A stretch of 11,907 nt of DNA, from assembly GCA_964612995.1 (NCBI GenBank), contig CAZTGE010000131.1:1-11907 (forward strand). Direction: 5' to 3'. Positions 4,726 to 11,852 of the stretch are shown here, in pieces. The notes under the pieces were generated by a model. It searched no databases. It was not told where the DNA came from and saw only the letters and a list, made by a program, of their open reading frames with translations. A program made the position numbers and the translations under genes. The stretch's first letter is position 1. Each line of letters opens with the position of its first letter. The stretch comes from SLQH01 sp964612995. GTDB lineage: Bacteria; Planctomycetota; UBA11346.

Positions 4726-6474
4726 TCAATGGACGACCTTGATCCGGCTGAGCGGGAGGACCACCCACAGCACCTCACCGCGGAGATTGAGCTCCGGGAC
4801 CCAGCCCCAATTGCGCCCATCCCACGACAACGGGCTGTTGTCGCCAAGCAGCAGGTAGCCGTTGTCGGGCGCGCGCAAGGCACGCTCCGGGCTGTCGCCC
4901 AGGGGCTCGAGCCAGTCGAGATGACGCCGGTTGGGCCGGCCGCCGCTGGCGGGGTCGTGACGCTCGAGCTCGGCGAGCAGATGGGCGCGCAGCTCGGGAT
5001 CAGACAGCTGTGTGACCATCTGCCGACGCAGATGCAACAGCTCGTGCAGCAAGGCCTCCTCACCTGTCCGCAGAGCCATCATCCATTCGTCGGTCTGATC
5101 GGCCAGGAAGCCGTTGCGGCAGTAGTGGACGTCGCGATCGAGCACGCATTCGCGCAGGCGCACGGTGCCGGTGCCGGCGAGCAGGACCTCGCTACGGCTG
5201 ATCCTGGGATCACGATTCTCGATTCTGACCGGCTCCACCGGCCCGAAGCGCTCGCCGTCGCGGTAGACCAGGGCCCGGCCGTCGAGGTTGGCCAGGCCCC
5301 AGCTGTGACCGCGGACGGTGTCGTCGCCGGCGGCGACCTGTTTGCCGTCGATGCTCAGGGACCACCCGTCCTCGGCCAGACGCAGGCGCAGCTCCTGCGC
5401 CGTGGCGTAGTGCCCTTCGCGCGCACGCTCACGCAGAACCAGCTCCAGGCTGCCGTCCATCTCCGTCGGCAGCACGGTACAGCGGATGTCGCCGACATAT
5501 TCGTCCATGCTGTCGTTGAGGTACTTGCCGTGGCTCTGCGCATCGAGATCGGCGGTGGTCAGACGCCACAAATGCCAATCCTCGAGCCGCCAGATGTTGC
5601 CACGAGCGCCCTCGATGGTGAATTCGGGCTCGATCATCGAGGCCTCGACCACCTGGCTGCGGCGTAGCAGCTCGGCCTGGGCCGCGGCCATCCGGCCCCG
5701 ATCCTCGGCGGCGCGGCTACGCCGGACCAGGGTGTTGGTACGCGCGGAGCGCCGGAGCACGCGGACCTCGCCACGCTTGACGTAGAGGTTGCGCAGCGGC
5801 TGGAGCAGGGCGATGGCGCTGCCGTCGTCGGCGAAATCGAGCTCGAGATGGCCGGCATCAGCGATCGTGACCCGCGCGGCGCCATCGCTGTACCAGGGTT
5901 TGTAGCCCGGTTGCGCCCCGTGGCGGTAGATCTCCTGCCACAGCGCGGACTGCACCGTCGGAGGCTTCTGGGCCACATCCCACCCCTCGCCGTCATGGAC
6001 GAAGATGTCGCCGTGGGCGATGTGGAACTCGTCTTCGGGCAGGACCACGCAGCGCTTGACGAAGTTGCGGTGCAACCGGGGGTTGAAGGGGAAGCCGCCT
6101 TCGGGCCCGGCACGCCCGCCCCAGGCGCGTACCGGTTGCCCGTGACCGGGAACCTCGGGCCAGGGGAACTGGAACACGGTGACGTCGTAGCGATCGGGAC
6201 CGGTGAAGCGGAACAGCAGCTTGTCGACCACCACGTGATCGGCGGCGGTGAAGGAGGGATCGCCGAAGAGCATCGGCTCCATCGACGCGCTGGGGATGCG
6301 ATAGGCCTCGAGGGCGAAATGGCGGATGGCCATCGCCACGATGAAGGCGAAGATCCAGTTCTCGCAGAAGGTGTTGATCCTGTGCCGCCAGTGCGGCTCG
6401 TGGCGCGCTTCCCAGCTCGTCGGCTCGGTCTCTGGCGCCGGTTCTGCGTCTGTGCCCGTTGGCTTGGCGTTCAT
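4726..6474 (-). CDS. lepB: Signal peptidase I with a large insertion
   Basis: The product has 582 residues, far longer than typical signal peptidase I (about 180-330). It cleaves signal peptides from exported proteins at the outer face of the inner membrane. One membrane segment is visible at about 40-58 (WIFAFIVAMAIRHFALEAY). The catalytic Ser64 lies in PSASMEPML and the general-base Lys140 in NFVKRCVVLPED. The last conserved box is YLLLGDNSPLSWDGRNWG (from 540), with GDN and the Asp/Arg pair, but SP replaces the common RD. Between Lys140's box and this box lie about 380 residues, roughly 155-537, of no recognised family. They are rich in charged, probably helical and beta segments and include LELDFADDGSAIALLQP and SLELVLRERAREGH. 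ATG 6474 is chosen because the membrane anchor follows at a normal distance. Upstream sequence in this frame is antisense to eda and hisC. Confidence 0.92.
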   Translation of the reverse strand: MNAKPTGTDAEPAPETEPTSWEARHEPHWRHRINTFCENWIFAFIVAMAIRHFALEAYRIPSASMEPMLFGDPSFTAADHVVVDKLLFRFTGPDRYDVTVFQFPWPEVPGHGQPVRAWGGRAGPEGGFPFNPRLHRNFVKRCVVLPEDEFHIAHGDIFVHDGEGWDVAQKPPTVQSALWQEIYRHGAQPGYKPWYSDGAARVTIADAGHLELDFADDGSAIALLQPLRNLYVKRGEVRVLRRSARTNTLVRRSRAAEDRGRMAAAQAELLRRSQVVEASMIEPEFTIEGARGNIWRLEDWHLWRLTTADLDAQSHGKYLNDSMDEYVGDIRCTVLPTEMDGSLELVLRERAREGHYATAQELRLRLAEDGWSLSIDGKQVAAGDDTVRGHSWGLANLDGRALVYRDGERFGPVEPVRIENRDPRISRSEVLLAGTGTVRLRECVLDRDVHYCRNGFLADQTDEWMMALRTGEEALLHELLHLRRQMVTQLSDPELRAHLLAELERHDPASGGRPNRRHLDWLEPLGDSPERALRAPDNGYLLLGDNSPLSWDGRNWGWVPELNLRGEVLWVVLPLSRIKVVH

Positions 6475-6648
6475 CGCCGCAAGCGTGGGGCGCAGCCGTT
6501 GAGAGGCAAGTCGCGGCCGCCGGGGGCGGGCGCGTCCGCGACGCGCACCGGGCCACCGGGCGCCGCTTGCCCTTGCCCCGTCCGGCACCGCCGGTACGCC
6601 TAGGTGCGCCGCGGCAGGAAGCATCAGCTGCGCGCAAGGAGAGCCTCC
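6475..6648. other. Divergent intergenic region of lepB and eda
   Basis: These 174 bases must hold the promoters of lepB and of the eda operon. They are extremely GC-rich and I see no convincing -35/-10 pair. A perfect 7-bp hairpin, GCGCGTC-CGC-GACGCGC, lies at 6530-6546 and would sit in the 5' leader of one of the two transcripts. Confidence 0.4.
6636..6641 (+). promoter_or_regulatory. Strong ribosome binding site of eda
   Basis: AAGGAG ends 7 bases before the ATG at 6649. This selects 6649 over the in-frame ATG at 6604. It is the only strong Shine-Dalgarno in the eda-hisC-dxr-nadK set, so it probably governs entry into the whole operon. Confidence 0.75.
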
Positions 6649-7269
6649 ATGGAGTTCATCGAACAGCTCAAGAACCTCGGCGTGGTGGCGGTGATCCGCG
6701 CCAGCGGCGTCGATCACGCGACGGAGATCTGCCGCGCCCTCGCCGCCGGTGGCGTACGCGGGCTCGAGCTGACCTATTCGACGCCCGACTGCTGTGAAGC
6801 GATCAAGCGGATGGTCGACGAGATGGGCGAGAGTTCGGTCATCGGCGTGGGCACGGTGCGCACCGTCGAGCAGCTCGAAGCCGCCCAGGCCGCCGGGGCC
6901 AGCTTCGCCGTCTCGCCGCACTTCGACCCCGACATCGCCACCGCCGCGCTCGAGCTCAAGATCCCGATGCTGCCGGGTGCGATCACCCCGACCGAGGTGG
7001 TCCAGGTCTGGCAGAGCGGCGCCGCCGGGGTCAAGATCTTCCCCGGCAGCCTGGTCGGCCCGAGCTACCTCAAGGCGCTGCGCGGCCCCCTGCCCGACAT
7101 CCCGCTGATGCCCACCGGCGGGGTCTCGGTCGAGAACATGGCCGAGTGGTTCGCTGCCGGCGCCGTGGCCGTTGGCATGGGTGGCAACCTCGCCAAGGGC
7201 TCGGCCGCCGACATCGAAGCCACGGCCCGGGCCGTGACCGAGGAACTGGCGCGCATCCGCGCCGGCTGA
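6649..7269 (+). CDS. eda: KDPG/KHG aldolase (2-dehydro-3-deoxyphosphogluconate aldolase)
   Basis: The product has 206 residues, the family's usual length. It cleaves 2-keto-3-deoxy-6-phosphogluconate to pyruvate and glyceraldehyde 3-phosphate, the last step of the Entner-Doudoroff pathway; relatives also act on 4-hydroxy-2-oxoglutarate. The class I TIM-barrel motifs are present: VIRASG near residue 15, GLELTYST with catalytic Glu40, GVGTV (66-70), SPHFDP (89-94), the Schiff-base Lys129 in GAAGVKIFPGS, and MPTGGV (154-159) at the phosphate site. The substrate block reads LELTYST where E. coli has LEVTLRT, so the exact keto-deoxy sugar may differ. No edd or other Entner-Doudoroff gene is next to it. 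It heads a tight operon, with hisC starting 3 bases after its stop. Confidence 0.93.
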   Translation: MEFIEQLKNLGVVAVIRASGVDHATEICRALAAGGVRGLELTYSTPDCCEAIKRMVDEMGESSVIGVGTVRTVEQLEAAQAAGASFAVSPHFDPDIATAALELKIPMLPGAITPTEVVQVWQSGAAGVKIFPGSLVGPSYLKALRGPLPDIPLMPTGGVSVENMAEWFAAGAVAVGMGGNLAKGSAADIEATARAVTEELARIRAG

Positions 7270-7272
7270 GCG

Positions 7273-8334
7273 ATGAGCGACGTCGCCGCGCAGCTGCGCG
7301 CCCGGGTGCGCCCCGACATCTGCGCCATGCGCGGCTACGTGCCCGGCGAGCAGCGCAACCGGGCCGTGAAACTCAATACCAACGAGAGCCCCTGGGGGCC
7401 GGCCCCGGGGGTCCATCGCGCCCTGGCCGAGCTCGGCTCCGATGCCTTGCGCCAGTATCCGGACCCGGCCTGCACCGCCCTGCGCGCAGCGGCGGCGCAA
7501 CGCTACGCCGTGAGCCCCGAGTCGATCCTGGTCGGCAACGGCAGCGACGATTGCCTGACCATCATCTACCGCAGCCTGCTGTGTCCGGGCGACCGCGTGG
7601 CGGTTCCGCACCCGACCTACGGCCTCTACGACCAGCTCGCTGCGATCCAGGGGGCCGAGCTGATCCATCTGCCCTGGGCCAAGGGCTGGGCCCTGCCCGA
7701 TCTCGCCGCCACCGGGGCACGGCTGGTATTGCTGGCCAATCCCAACAACCCATCGGGCACCATGGTCCCGCGCGAAGACCTGTGCGCGCTGGCCCGCTCG
7801 CTCGACGGGATCCTGGTGGTCGACGAGGCCTACGTCGACTTCGCCGACGAGCCGTCGGGCATGCTGCCCTTGCTCGCCGAGCTGCCCAACCTGATCGTGC
7901 TGCGTACCTTCTCCAAAAGCTTCGGCCTCGCCGCCGCCCGCCTCGGGCTGCTGTTCGCACACCCGGCGCTGACAACGGAATTCGCCAAGGTCAAGGACAG
8001 CTACAACGTCGGCATCGCGCCCCAGGCGATGGGGCTGGCCGCGCTCGCGGATCCCGCGCACCACGCGGCGACTGTATCCCGGATCCGCGAGGGCCGCATC
8101 GAACTGGAACACTTCTGCGCCGGACGCGGCTGGGCGCTGCCGCCGACCCAGGCCAACTTCGTGCTCTGCCGTGTCGGCGCGCAGGCGGGCGCGATCATGC
8201 GCGCGTTGCGCGAGCGCGACCTCCTGGTGCGCTGGTTCGACGCCCCCGAACTGCGGGAGTATCTGCGCATCAGCGTGGGCACACCGGACCAACAGGCGGC
8301 GCTGTTCGCCGCCATCGCGGACTGCGCACCATGA
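7273..8334 (+). CDS. hisC: Histidinol-phosphate aminotransferase
   Basis: The product has 353 residues, typical of HisC, a cytoplasmic fold-type I PLP aminotransferase that converts imidazole-acetol phosphate and glutamate to histidinol phosphate. Motifs are LNTNESPWGP (34-43), QYPDP (61-65), GNGSDDCL (89-95), ANPNNPSG (155-162), VVDEAYVDF (182-190) with the PLP-binding Asp184 and Tyr187, the PLP Lys215 in TFSKSFGLAAARLG, and a C-terminal LRISVGT with the substrate-carboxylate Arg. No other his genes are in the window. It starts 3 bases after eda with no clear Shine-Dalgarno, and its stop overlaps the dxr start, so translation is probably coupled. Related aminotransferases acting on aromatic keto acids cannot be fully excluded. 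Confidence 0.92.
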   Translation: MSDVAAQLRARVRPDICAMRGYVPGEQRNRAVKLNTNESPWGPAPGVHRALAELGSDALRQYPDPACTALRAAAAQRYAVSPESILVGNGSDDCLTIIYRSLLCPGDRVAVPHPTYGLYDQLAAIQGAELIHLPWAKGWALPDLAATGARLVLLANPNNPSGTMVPREDLCALARSLDGILVVDEAYVDFADEPSGMLPLLAELPNLIVLRTFSKSFGLAAARLGLLFAHPALTTEFAKVKDSYNVGIAPQAMGLAALADPAHHAATVSRIREGRIELEHFCAGRGWALPPTQANFVLCRVGAQAGAIMRALRERDLLVRWFDAPELREYLRISVGTPDQQAALFAAIADCAP

Positions 8335-9494
8335 ACGCAGGAGCCGCGCGGTCCGCCAGCGCGGGACCGCTGGTGGTGTTGGGGTCGACCGGCAGCATCG
8401 GCCGCAACGCGCTGGCCGTCGCCGCCGAGCTGGGCATTCCCGTCCACGCCATCAGCGCCCATTCCTCGCACGGATTGCTGGCCGAACAGGCCCGGATCCA
8501 CCGACCGCAGCGGGTGGTGATCGGCGACGCCGGACGCGCAGCGGCGCTGCGCAGCGCCCTCGGTGATCTGGCGGTGGAGGTCTGCGTCGGCGATCAGGCC
8601 CTGCGCGACATCGCCGCCGACCCGGCAGCGCCGATGGTGCTCACGGCCATCGTCGGCGGCGCGGGTCTGCCGGCGACCATGGCGGCGGTCGAAGCCGGCA
8701 AGCGCGTGTGCATCGCCAACAAGGAACCGCTGGTGATGGCCGGCGCGCTGATCACCAGCGCCGCGCGCTCCAGCGGCGCCGAGTTGTTGCCGGTGGACAG
8801 CGAACACTCGGCGATCTTCCAGTGCCTCGACGGGCACACCACCGCCGAGGTCGATCGCCTGATCCTGACCGGCTCCGGCGGGCCATTCCGCACCCGCAGC
8901 GATCTGAGCACCGTGCACGCGCGCGAAGCGCTCGACCACCCGACCTGGAGCATGGGGCCGAAGATCACCATCGACTCGGCCAGCCTGGCCAACAAGGCGC
9001 TCGAGGTGATCGAGGCCCGGTGGCTGTTCGACCTGCCGCTCGAACAGATCGAGGTGCTGATCCATCCCCAGTCGATCGTGCATTCGCTGGTCGCCTTCCG
9101 CGATGGCTCGGTGATGGCCCAGCTGGGTTTGCCGGACATGCGGGTGCCGATCCAATACGCCATGACCTGGCCCGAACATCGCACCGGGCCGGTCGCCGCG
9201 CCCGATCTGATCAGCGCCGGGCCGCTGACCTTCGAACCGCCCGATCGCGATCGCTTCCCCCTGCTCGATCTCGGCTACGCTGCGGCCCGAGAGGGCGGCG
9301 TAGCGCCGGTGGTCTTCAACGCCGCCAACGAGGTCGCGGTCCAGGCCTTCCTCGATGGGCGCATCGCCTTCACCGCCATCCCCGAGGTGATCGCGCAGGC
9401 CCTCGCGCGCGCACCACGCGTCGTCGACCCGGATCTCGACGCAGTGCTCGCGGCCGACGCCGCCACCCGCGACGGCTGCGAGCTGCCGGTATGA
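8331..9494 (+). CDS. dxr: 1-deoxy-D-xylulose 5-phosphate reductoisomerase
   Basis: The product has 387 residues, normal for Dxr (IspC). It converts 1-deoxy-D-xylulose 5-phosphate to 2-C-methyl-D-erythritol 4-phosphate using NADPH, the committed step of the MEP isoprenoid pathway. Motifs are the nucleotide-binding LGSTGSIG (17-24), ANKEPLV (129-135), metal ligands Asp156 and Glu158 in PVDSEHSAIFQ, LTGSGGPF (179-186, more often LTASGGPF), HPTWSMGPKITIDSA (203-217) with NKALE (221-225), IHPQSIVHS (245-252) and FNAANEVAV (329-337). The ATG overlaps the hisC stop as ATGA, and its own stop overlaps the nadK start in the same way. The position directly before nadK fits the enzyme's need for NADPH. 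Confidence 0.96.
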   Translation: MNAGAARSASAGPLVVLGSTGSIGRNALAVAAELGIPVHAISAHSSHGLLAEQARIHRPQRVVIGDAGRAAALRSALGDLAVEVCVGDQALRDIAADPAAPMVLTAIVGGAGLPATMAAVEAGKRVCIANKEPLVMAGALITSAARSSGAELLPVDSEHSAIFQCLDGHTTAEVDRLILTGSGGPFRTRSDLSTVHAREALDHPTWSMGPKITIDSASLANKALEVIEARWLFDLPLEQIEVLIHPQSIVHSLVAFRDGSVMAQLGLPDMRVPIQYAMTWPEHRTGPVAAPDLISAGPLTFEPPDRDRFPLLDLGYAAAREGGVAPVVFNAANEVAVQAFLDGRIAFTAIPEVIAQALARAPRVVDPDLDAVLAADAATRDGCELPV

Positions 9495-10369
9495 GTCGCC
9501 TCCGGATCCTGGTCGTCGGCAAGCGCACGACCCTCGAACGCTGGGACGAACGTTGCCTCGAGCACCTCGAGGACATCGGGATCATGGACCGCTCGCACCT
9601 CGAGGCCGAGCACGCACAACACCACCGCAGCCTGGCCCGGGTCCACGAGCAGCTCGCAGCCTGCCAGGTCCACGAGCGCCAGATCGACGTGCTCACCCAC
9701 GCCGACGCGCGTCAGGCCGACATCATCGTCACCGTCGGCGGCGACGGCACCGTCCTCGCGACCCATACCCACCTCAGCGATACCCCGATCATCGCGGTCA
9801 ACTCAGATCCCAACCGCAGCGTCGGCCACTACACCCGCTGCCGACCCGACGGCGTCTACGACCTGGTCCAGGCCTGGATCGGCGGGCACGCCCGAGAGGA
9901 GCTGTGCCATCGCCTGCTGCTCGAGATCATCGACGTGCGCACCGGACAACGGCTCAACGGCCGCGGCGACAACGTGCTCAACGACTGCCTGTTCACCAAC
10001 GAGAATCCCGCGGCGATGACCCGCTACATCCTCAGCACGGCTGCGGGGCGCGAGACCCAGTGGTCCTCGGGCGTGTGGATCAGCACCGCGGCCGGCTCCA
10101 CCGGCGCCATCGCCTCGGCCGGAGCCCTGCCGGTGGAACCCGGCACCCCGGCCCTGCTGTACCTGGTGCGCGAACCCTTCTTCGGCCGCGGTGGCTTCGA
10201 CGATCTCACCGGGCGCCAACTGCCACCAACAGGCCTCGAGCTCACGCCCACCATTCCCGGGCTGAGCTGCTACATCGACGGCGCCCACCTGCGACGGCGA
10301 ATCAAGCCCGGCACCTGCGTGCGGTTCTCCGCCGACGCGCCGCCGCTGCGACTGCTCACGCCAGCCTGA
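9491..10369 (+). CDS. nadK: NAD kinase
   Basis: The product has 292 residues, the family length. It phosphorylates NAD to NADP, the only route to NADP(H). Motifs are TVGGDGTVLA (81-90), NSDPNRSVG (104-112), the VLNDCLF block with Asn164-Asp165 (162-168), ISTAAGSTGA (197-206) where most bacterial enzymes have a TPTGSTAY-like sequence, and YIDGAH (261-266) in place of the usual DG-containing strand. The N-terminal part LRILVVGKRTTLERW is also unlike the common bacterial form, so this is a divergent subfamily. It starts by an ATGA overlap with dxr and ends the operon, converging on the histidine kinase gene. Confidence 0.9.
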   Translation: MSRLRILVVGKRTTLERWDERCLEHLEDIGIMDRSHLEAEHAQHHRSLARVHEQLAACQVHERQIDVLTHADARQADIIVTVGGDGTVLATHTHLSDTPIIAVNSDPNRSVGHYTRCRPDGVYDLVQAWIGGHAREELCHRLLLEIIDVRTGQRLNGRGDNVLNDCLFTNENPAAMTRYILSTAAGRETQWSSGVWISTAAGSTGAIASAGALPVEPGTPALLYLVREPFFGRGGFDDLTGRQLPPTGLELTPTIPGLSCYIDGAHLRRRIKPGTCVRFSADAPPLRLLTPA

Positions 10370-10502
10370 GCCGCCGGGACAGACCGGGTCGCCTCCCACA
10401 GCGCTGCGGATGACGCACGCGATCTCGCCGCGCTACTGAGAGGATCAGGGGCTACGGCCGGGGGCGCGTGAGCAGACACGCTCGACATGCGGCAGTCGCG
10501 AT
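10370..10502. other. Convergent spacer between nadK and the histidine kinase gene
   Basis: These 133 bases contain no gene. The only clear palindrome, TCGCGA-TTCAT-TCGCGA at 10496-10512, overlaps the kinase stop codon. It lacks a T-run, so it is at best a weak transcript-end hairpin. Confidence 0.4.
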
Positions 10503-11534
10503 TCATTCGCGAACGCGCGGCAAGCGCAAGGCGAACTCGCTGCCCCCGGCACCGCTGGCGACCAGCTCGAGGTCGCCACCCATCAGCCGCGCCAACCGGC
10601 GGGCGACGTGGAGGCCGAAACCGTGGCTGACCTGGCTGCCGCCGATGCGACGGATCGGCTCGAACAGGGTATCGTGCTGGTGCTGCGGCACGCCGGGGCC
10701 GCTGTCGCGCACGGCGATGACCAGACTCTGCGCACGGTCGCTGAGGTGGACGCTGACCTGGCCGCGACGGGTGAAGGCGAGCGCGTTGTCGACCAGTTGG
10801 TCGACGATCTGCAGCAAGCGCCGCGGATCGGTGTGCAGCGCCTTGCCCGCGCCACGCCCCGCGGAGCAATCGAAGGCCAGACCCTTGGCCTCGGCCCGCT
10901 TCTGCCAGACGGGGATCCGGGCGTCGAGCAGTGAAACCGGGTCGACCTCTTCGTGCGCGAGGGTCAGGTTGCCGGCCTCGATCCGGGCGTAGTCCGCCAG
11001 ACGCTCGATCAGCTGGCGCAGCTGCTGTGAGGATTCGTGGATCCGTCTGAGCCCTTCGCCGACCTCCGACTCCGCCGGATGATCGAGCATCAACAGCTCG
11101 CAGAAACCGATGACCGCCGTCAGCGGGGTGCGCAATTCGTGGCTGGTGACACCGAGGAAGGCGGCTTGGGCCCGCCCCGCAGCTTCGGCGACGCTGCGTG
11201 CATCGATCTCGGCCTGGAGCCGCCGCGCCAGATCCTCTTCGACGTCGCGGGGCCGCAGCAACCAGATGGTGCCCGCCTCGCCGGCATGACACGAAACGGC
11301 GAGCGGTCGCCCATCGAGTCGGATCGCCATCGACTGGCCGGGTTCGAGTGAGAGCGCCTCTTCGGCGCCATCGCTCTGCAGGGCCCAGGGCGTGCCCGGC
11401 TGACAACGATCGCCCAGGCGTTCGTCTGCCGGACGATTGCGTGCGCCGACCGTGCCGTCCGCGTCCACGACCACCAGGCCATAGCCGAGTTCATCCACTA
11501 TGCCGGCTTCGATGCGCTCGGGAGCCAGGTCCAT
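10503..11534 (-). CDS. Soluble PAS-like sensor histidine kinase
   Basis: The product has 343 residues and no signal peptide or membrane segment, so it should be cytoplasmic. Residues about 5-95 resemble a small PAS-type sensor (LGYGLVVVDADGTVGARN). A helical linker (about 97-125) leads to the dimerisation domain with H-box FLGVTSHELRTPL and phosphorylated His132. The HATPase_c domain follows with N-box QLVDNALAF (Asn250), G1 DSGPGVP (277-283) and G2 HGFGLHVARRLA (304-315). It would autophosphorylate and pass phosphate to a response regulator, but none is adjacent, so it is an orphan within this window. The signal is unknown; Cys44, Cys82 and Cys145 are possible redox-sensitive positions. No Shine-Dalgarno precedes the ATG. 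Confidence 0.92.
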   Translation of the reverse strand: MDLAPERIEAGIVDELGYGLVVVDADGTVGARNRPADERLGDRCQPGTPWALQSDGAEEALSLEPGQSMAIRLDGRPLAVSCHAGEAGTIWLLRPRDVEEDLARRLQAEIDARSVAEAAGRAQAAFLGVTSHELRTPLTAVIGFCELLMLDHPAESEVGEGLRRIHESSQQLRQLIERLADYARIEAGNLTLAHEEVDPVSLLDARIPVWQKRAEAKGLAFDCSAGRGAGKALHTDPRRLLQIVDQLVDNALAFTRRGQVSVHLSDRAQSLVIAVRDSGPGVPQHQHDTLFEPIRRIGGSQVSHGFGLHVARRLARLMGGDLELVASGAGGSEFALRLPRVRE

Positions 11535-11540
11535 GAGAAG

Positions 11541-11569
11541 AGGTTAGTCGAGAGCCGACGGGCTGTCCA
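11541..11569 (-). promoter_or_regulatory. Possible promoter giving a leaderless kinase mRNA
   Basis: On the minus strand TGGACA (11564-11569) and TAACCT (11541-11546) are 17 bases apart. The -10-like box ends 6 bases before the ATG at 11534, so the message could begin at or very near the start codon. The -35 matches five of six consensus positions but the -10 only three. Confidence 0.35.
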
Positions 11570-11618
11570 GCGCCGGCCGTCCTGCGTAGGCAGGGCGACT
11601 CAAAGCTCGCAAATGAGG

Positions 11619-11704
11619 GCCTTGCCTCGCCTCCACCTGCGTCACCATGGCCCAAGCACCAAAGAGAGCCGGGCGGTTTGACGCAGGTGGAGGCGACGCA
11701 AGGC
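11619..11704. repeat. 26-bp inverted repeat with 34-base loop
   Basis: The arms at 11619-11644 and 11679-11704 pair over 26 bases with a single mismatch. I see no direct repeat at the outer borders that would mark insertion. In a transcript it would form an extremely stable stem. It resembles a compact MITE or a REP-like unit. Confidence 0.8.
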
Positions 11705-11706
11705 AT

Positions 11707-11811
11707 GGCGCAGGCTCCGCCCGCAGCCCAAGGGCTCATCATAGCGGTCGCAGCCTGCGCCGCTCTTTGTTCGCGGGGGCTCTTCTCCCTGCTGCGCAGG
11801 GCCGCCCCCGC
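11707..11811. repeat. Further nested hairpins
   Basis: GGCGCAGGCT (11707-11716) pairs perfectly with AGCCTGCGCC (11752-11761). GCGGGGGC (11773-11780) pairs with GCCCCCGC (11804-11811), enclosing CCCTGC-TGC-GCAGGG (11787-11801). No T-run follows either. Confidence 0.65.
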
Positions 11812-11852
11812 TACGCCCCCAATTCCATTGTTCAGGAAAAGTGTGCATGGTC

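Larger units (their letters stand above)
11575..11852. other. Palindrome-rich non-coding right flank
   Basis: No gene is convincing here. The segment holds a 26-bp inverted repeat (11619-11704), a 10-bp inverted repeat (11707-11716 with 11752-11761) and a nested hairpin (11773-11811), and then runs into the 55-bp repeat. The last part, around 11812-11848, shows no structure that I recognise. Confidence 0.6.

Noticed and set aside
4478..4768. A 96-codon minus-strand frame whose stop overlaps the lptB start as ATGA
   Set aside because: The overlap is suggestive of coupling, but the frame begins inside lepB, has no ribosome binding site or recognisable motif, and crosses the hairpins in the gap. 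I judge it chance, with some doubt.
6475..8292. The long in-frame upstream extension of lepB, making an apparent 1188-residue protein
   Set aside because: The extension runs antisense to eda and hisC, both clear genes, and lacks any family motif. Signal peptidase anchors lie near the N-terminus, which fits the ATG at 6474.
7146..8330. Upstream extension of dxr in the same frame
   Set aside because: It overlaps eda and hisC in another frame and has no Dxr sequence. The family starts just before LGSTGSIG, matching the ATG at 8331.
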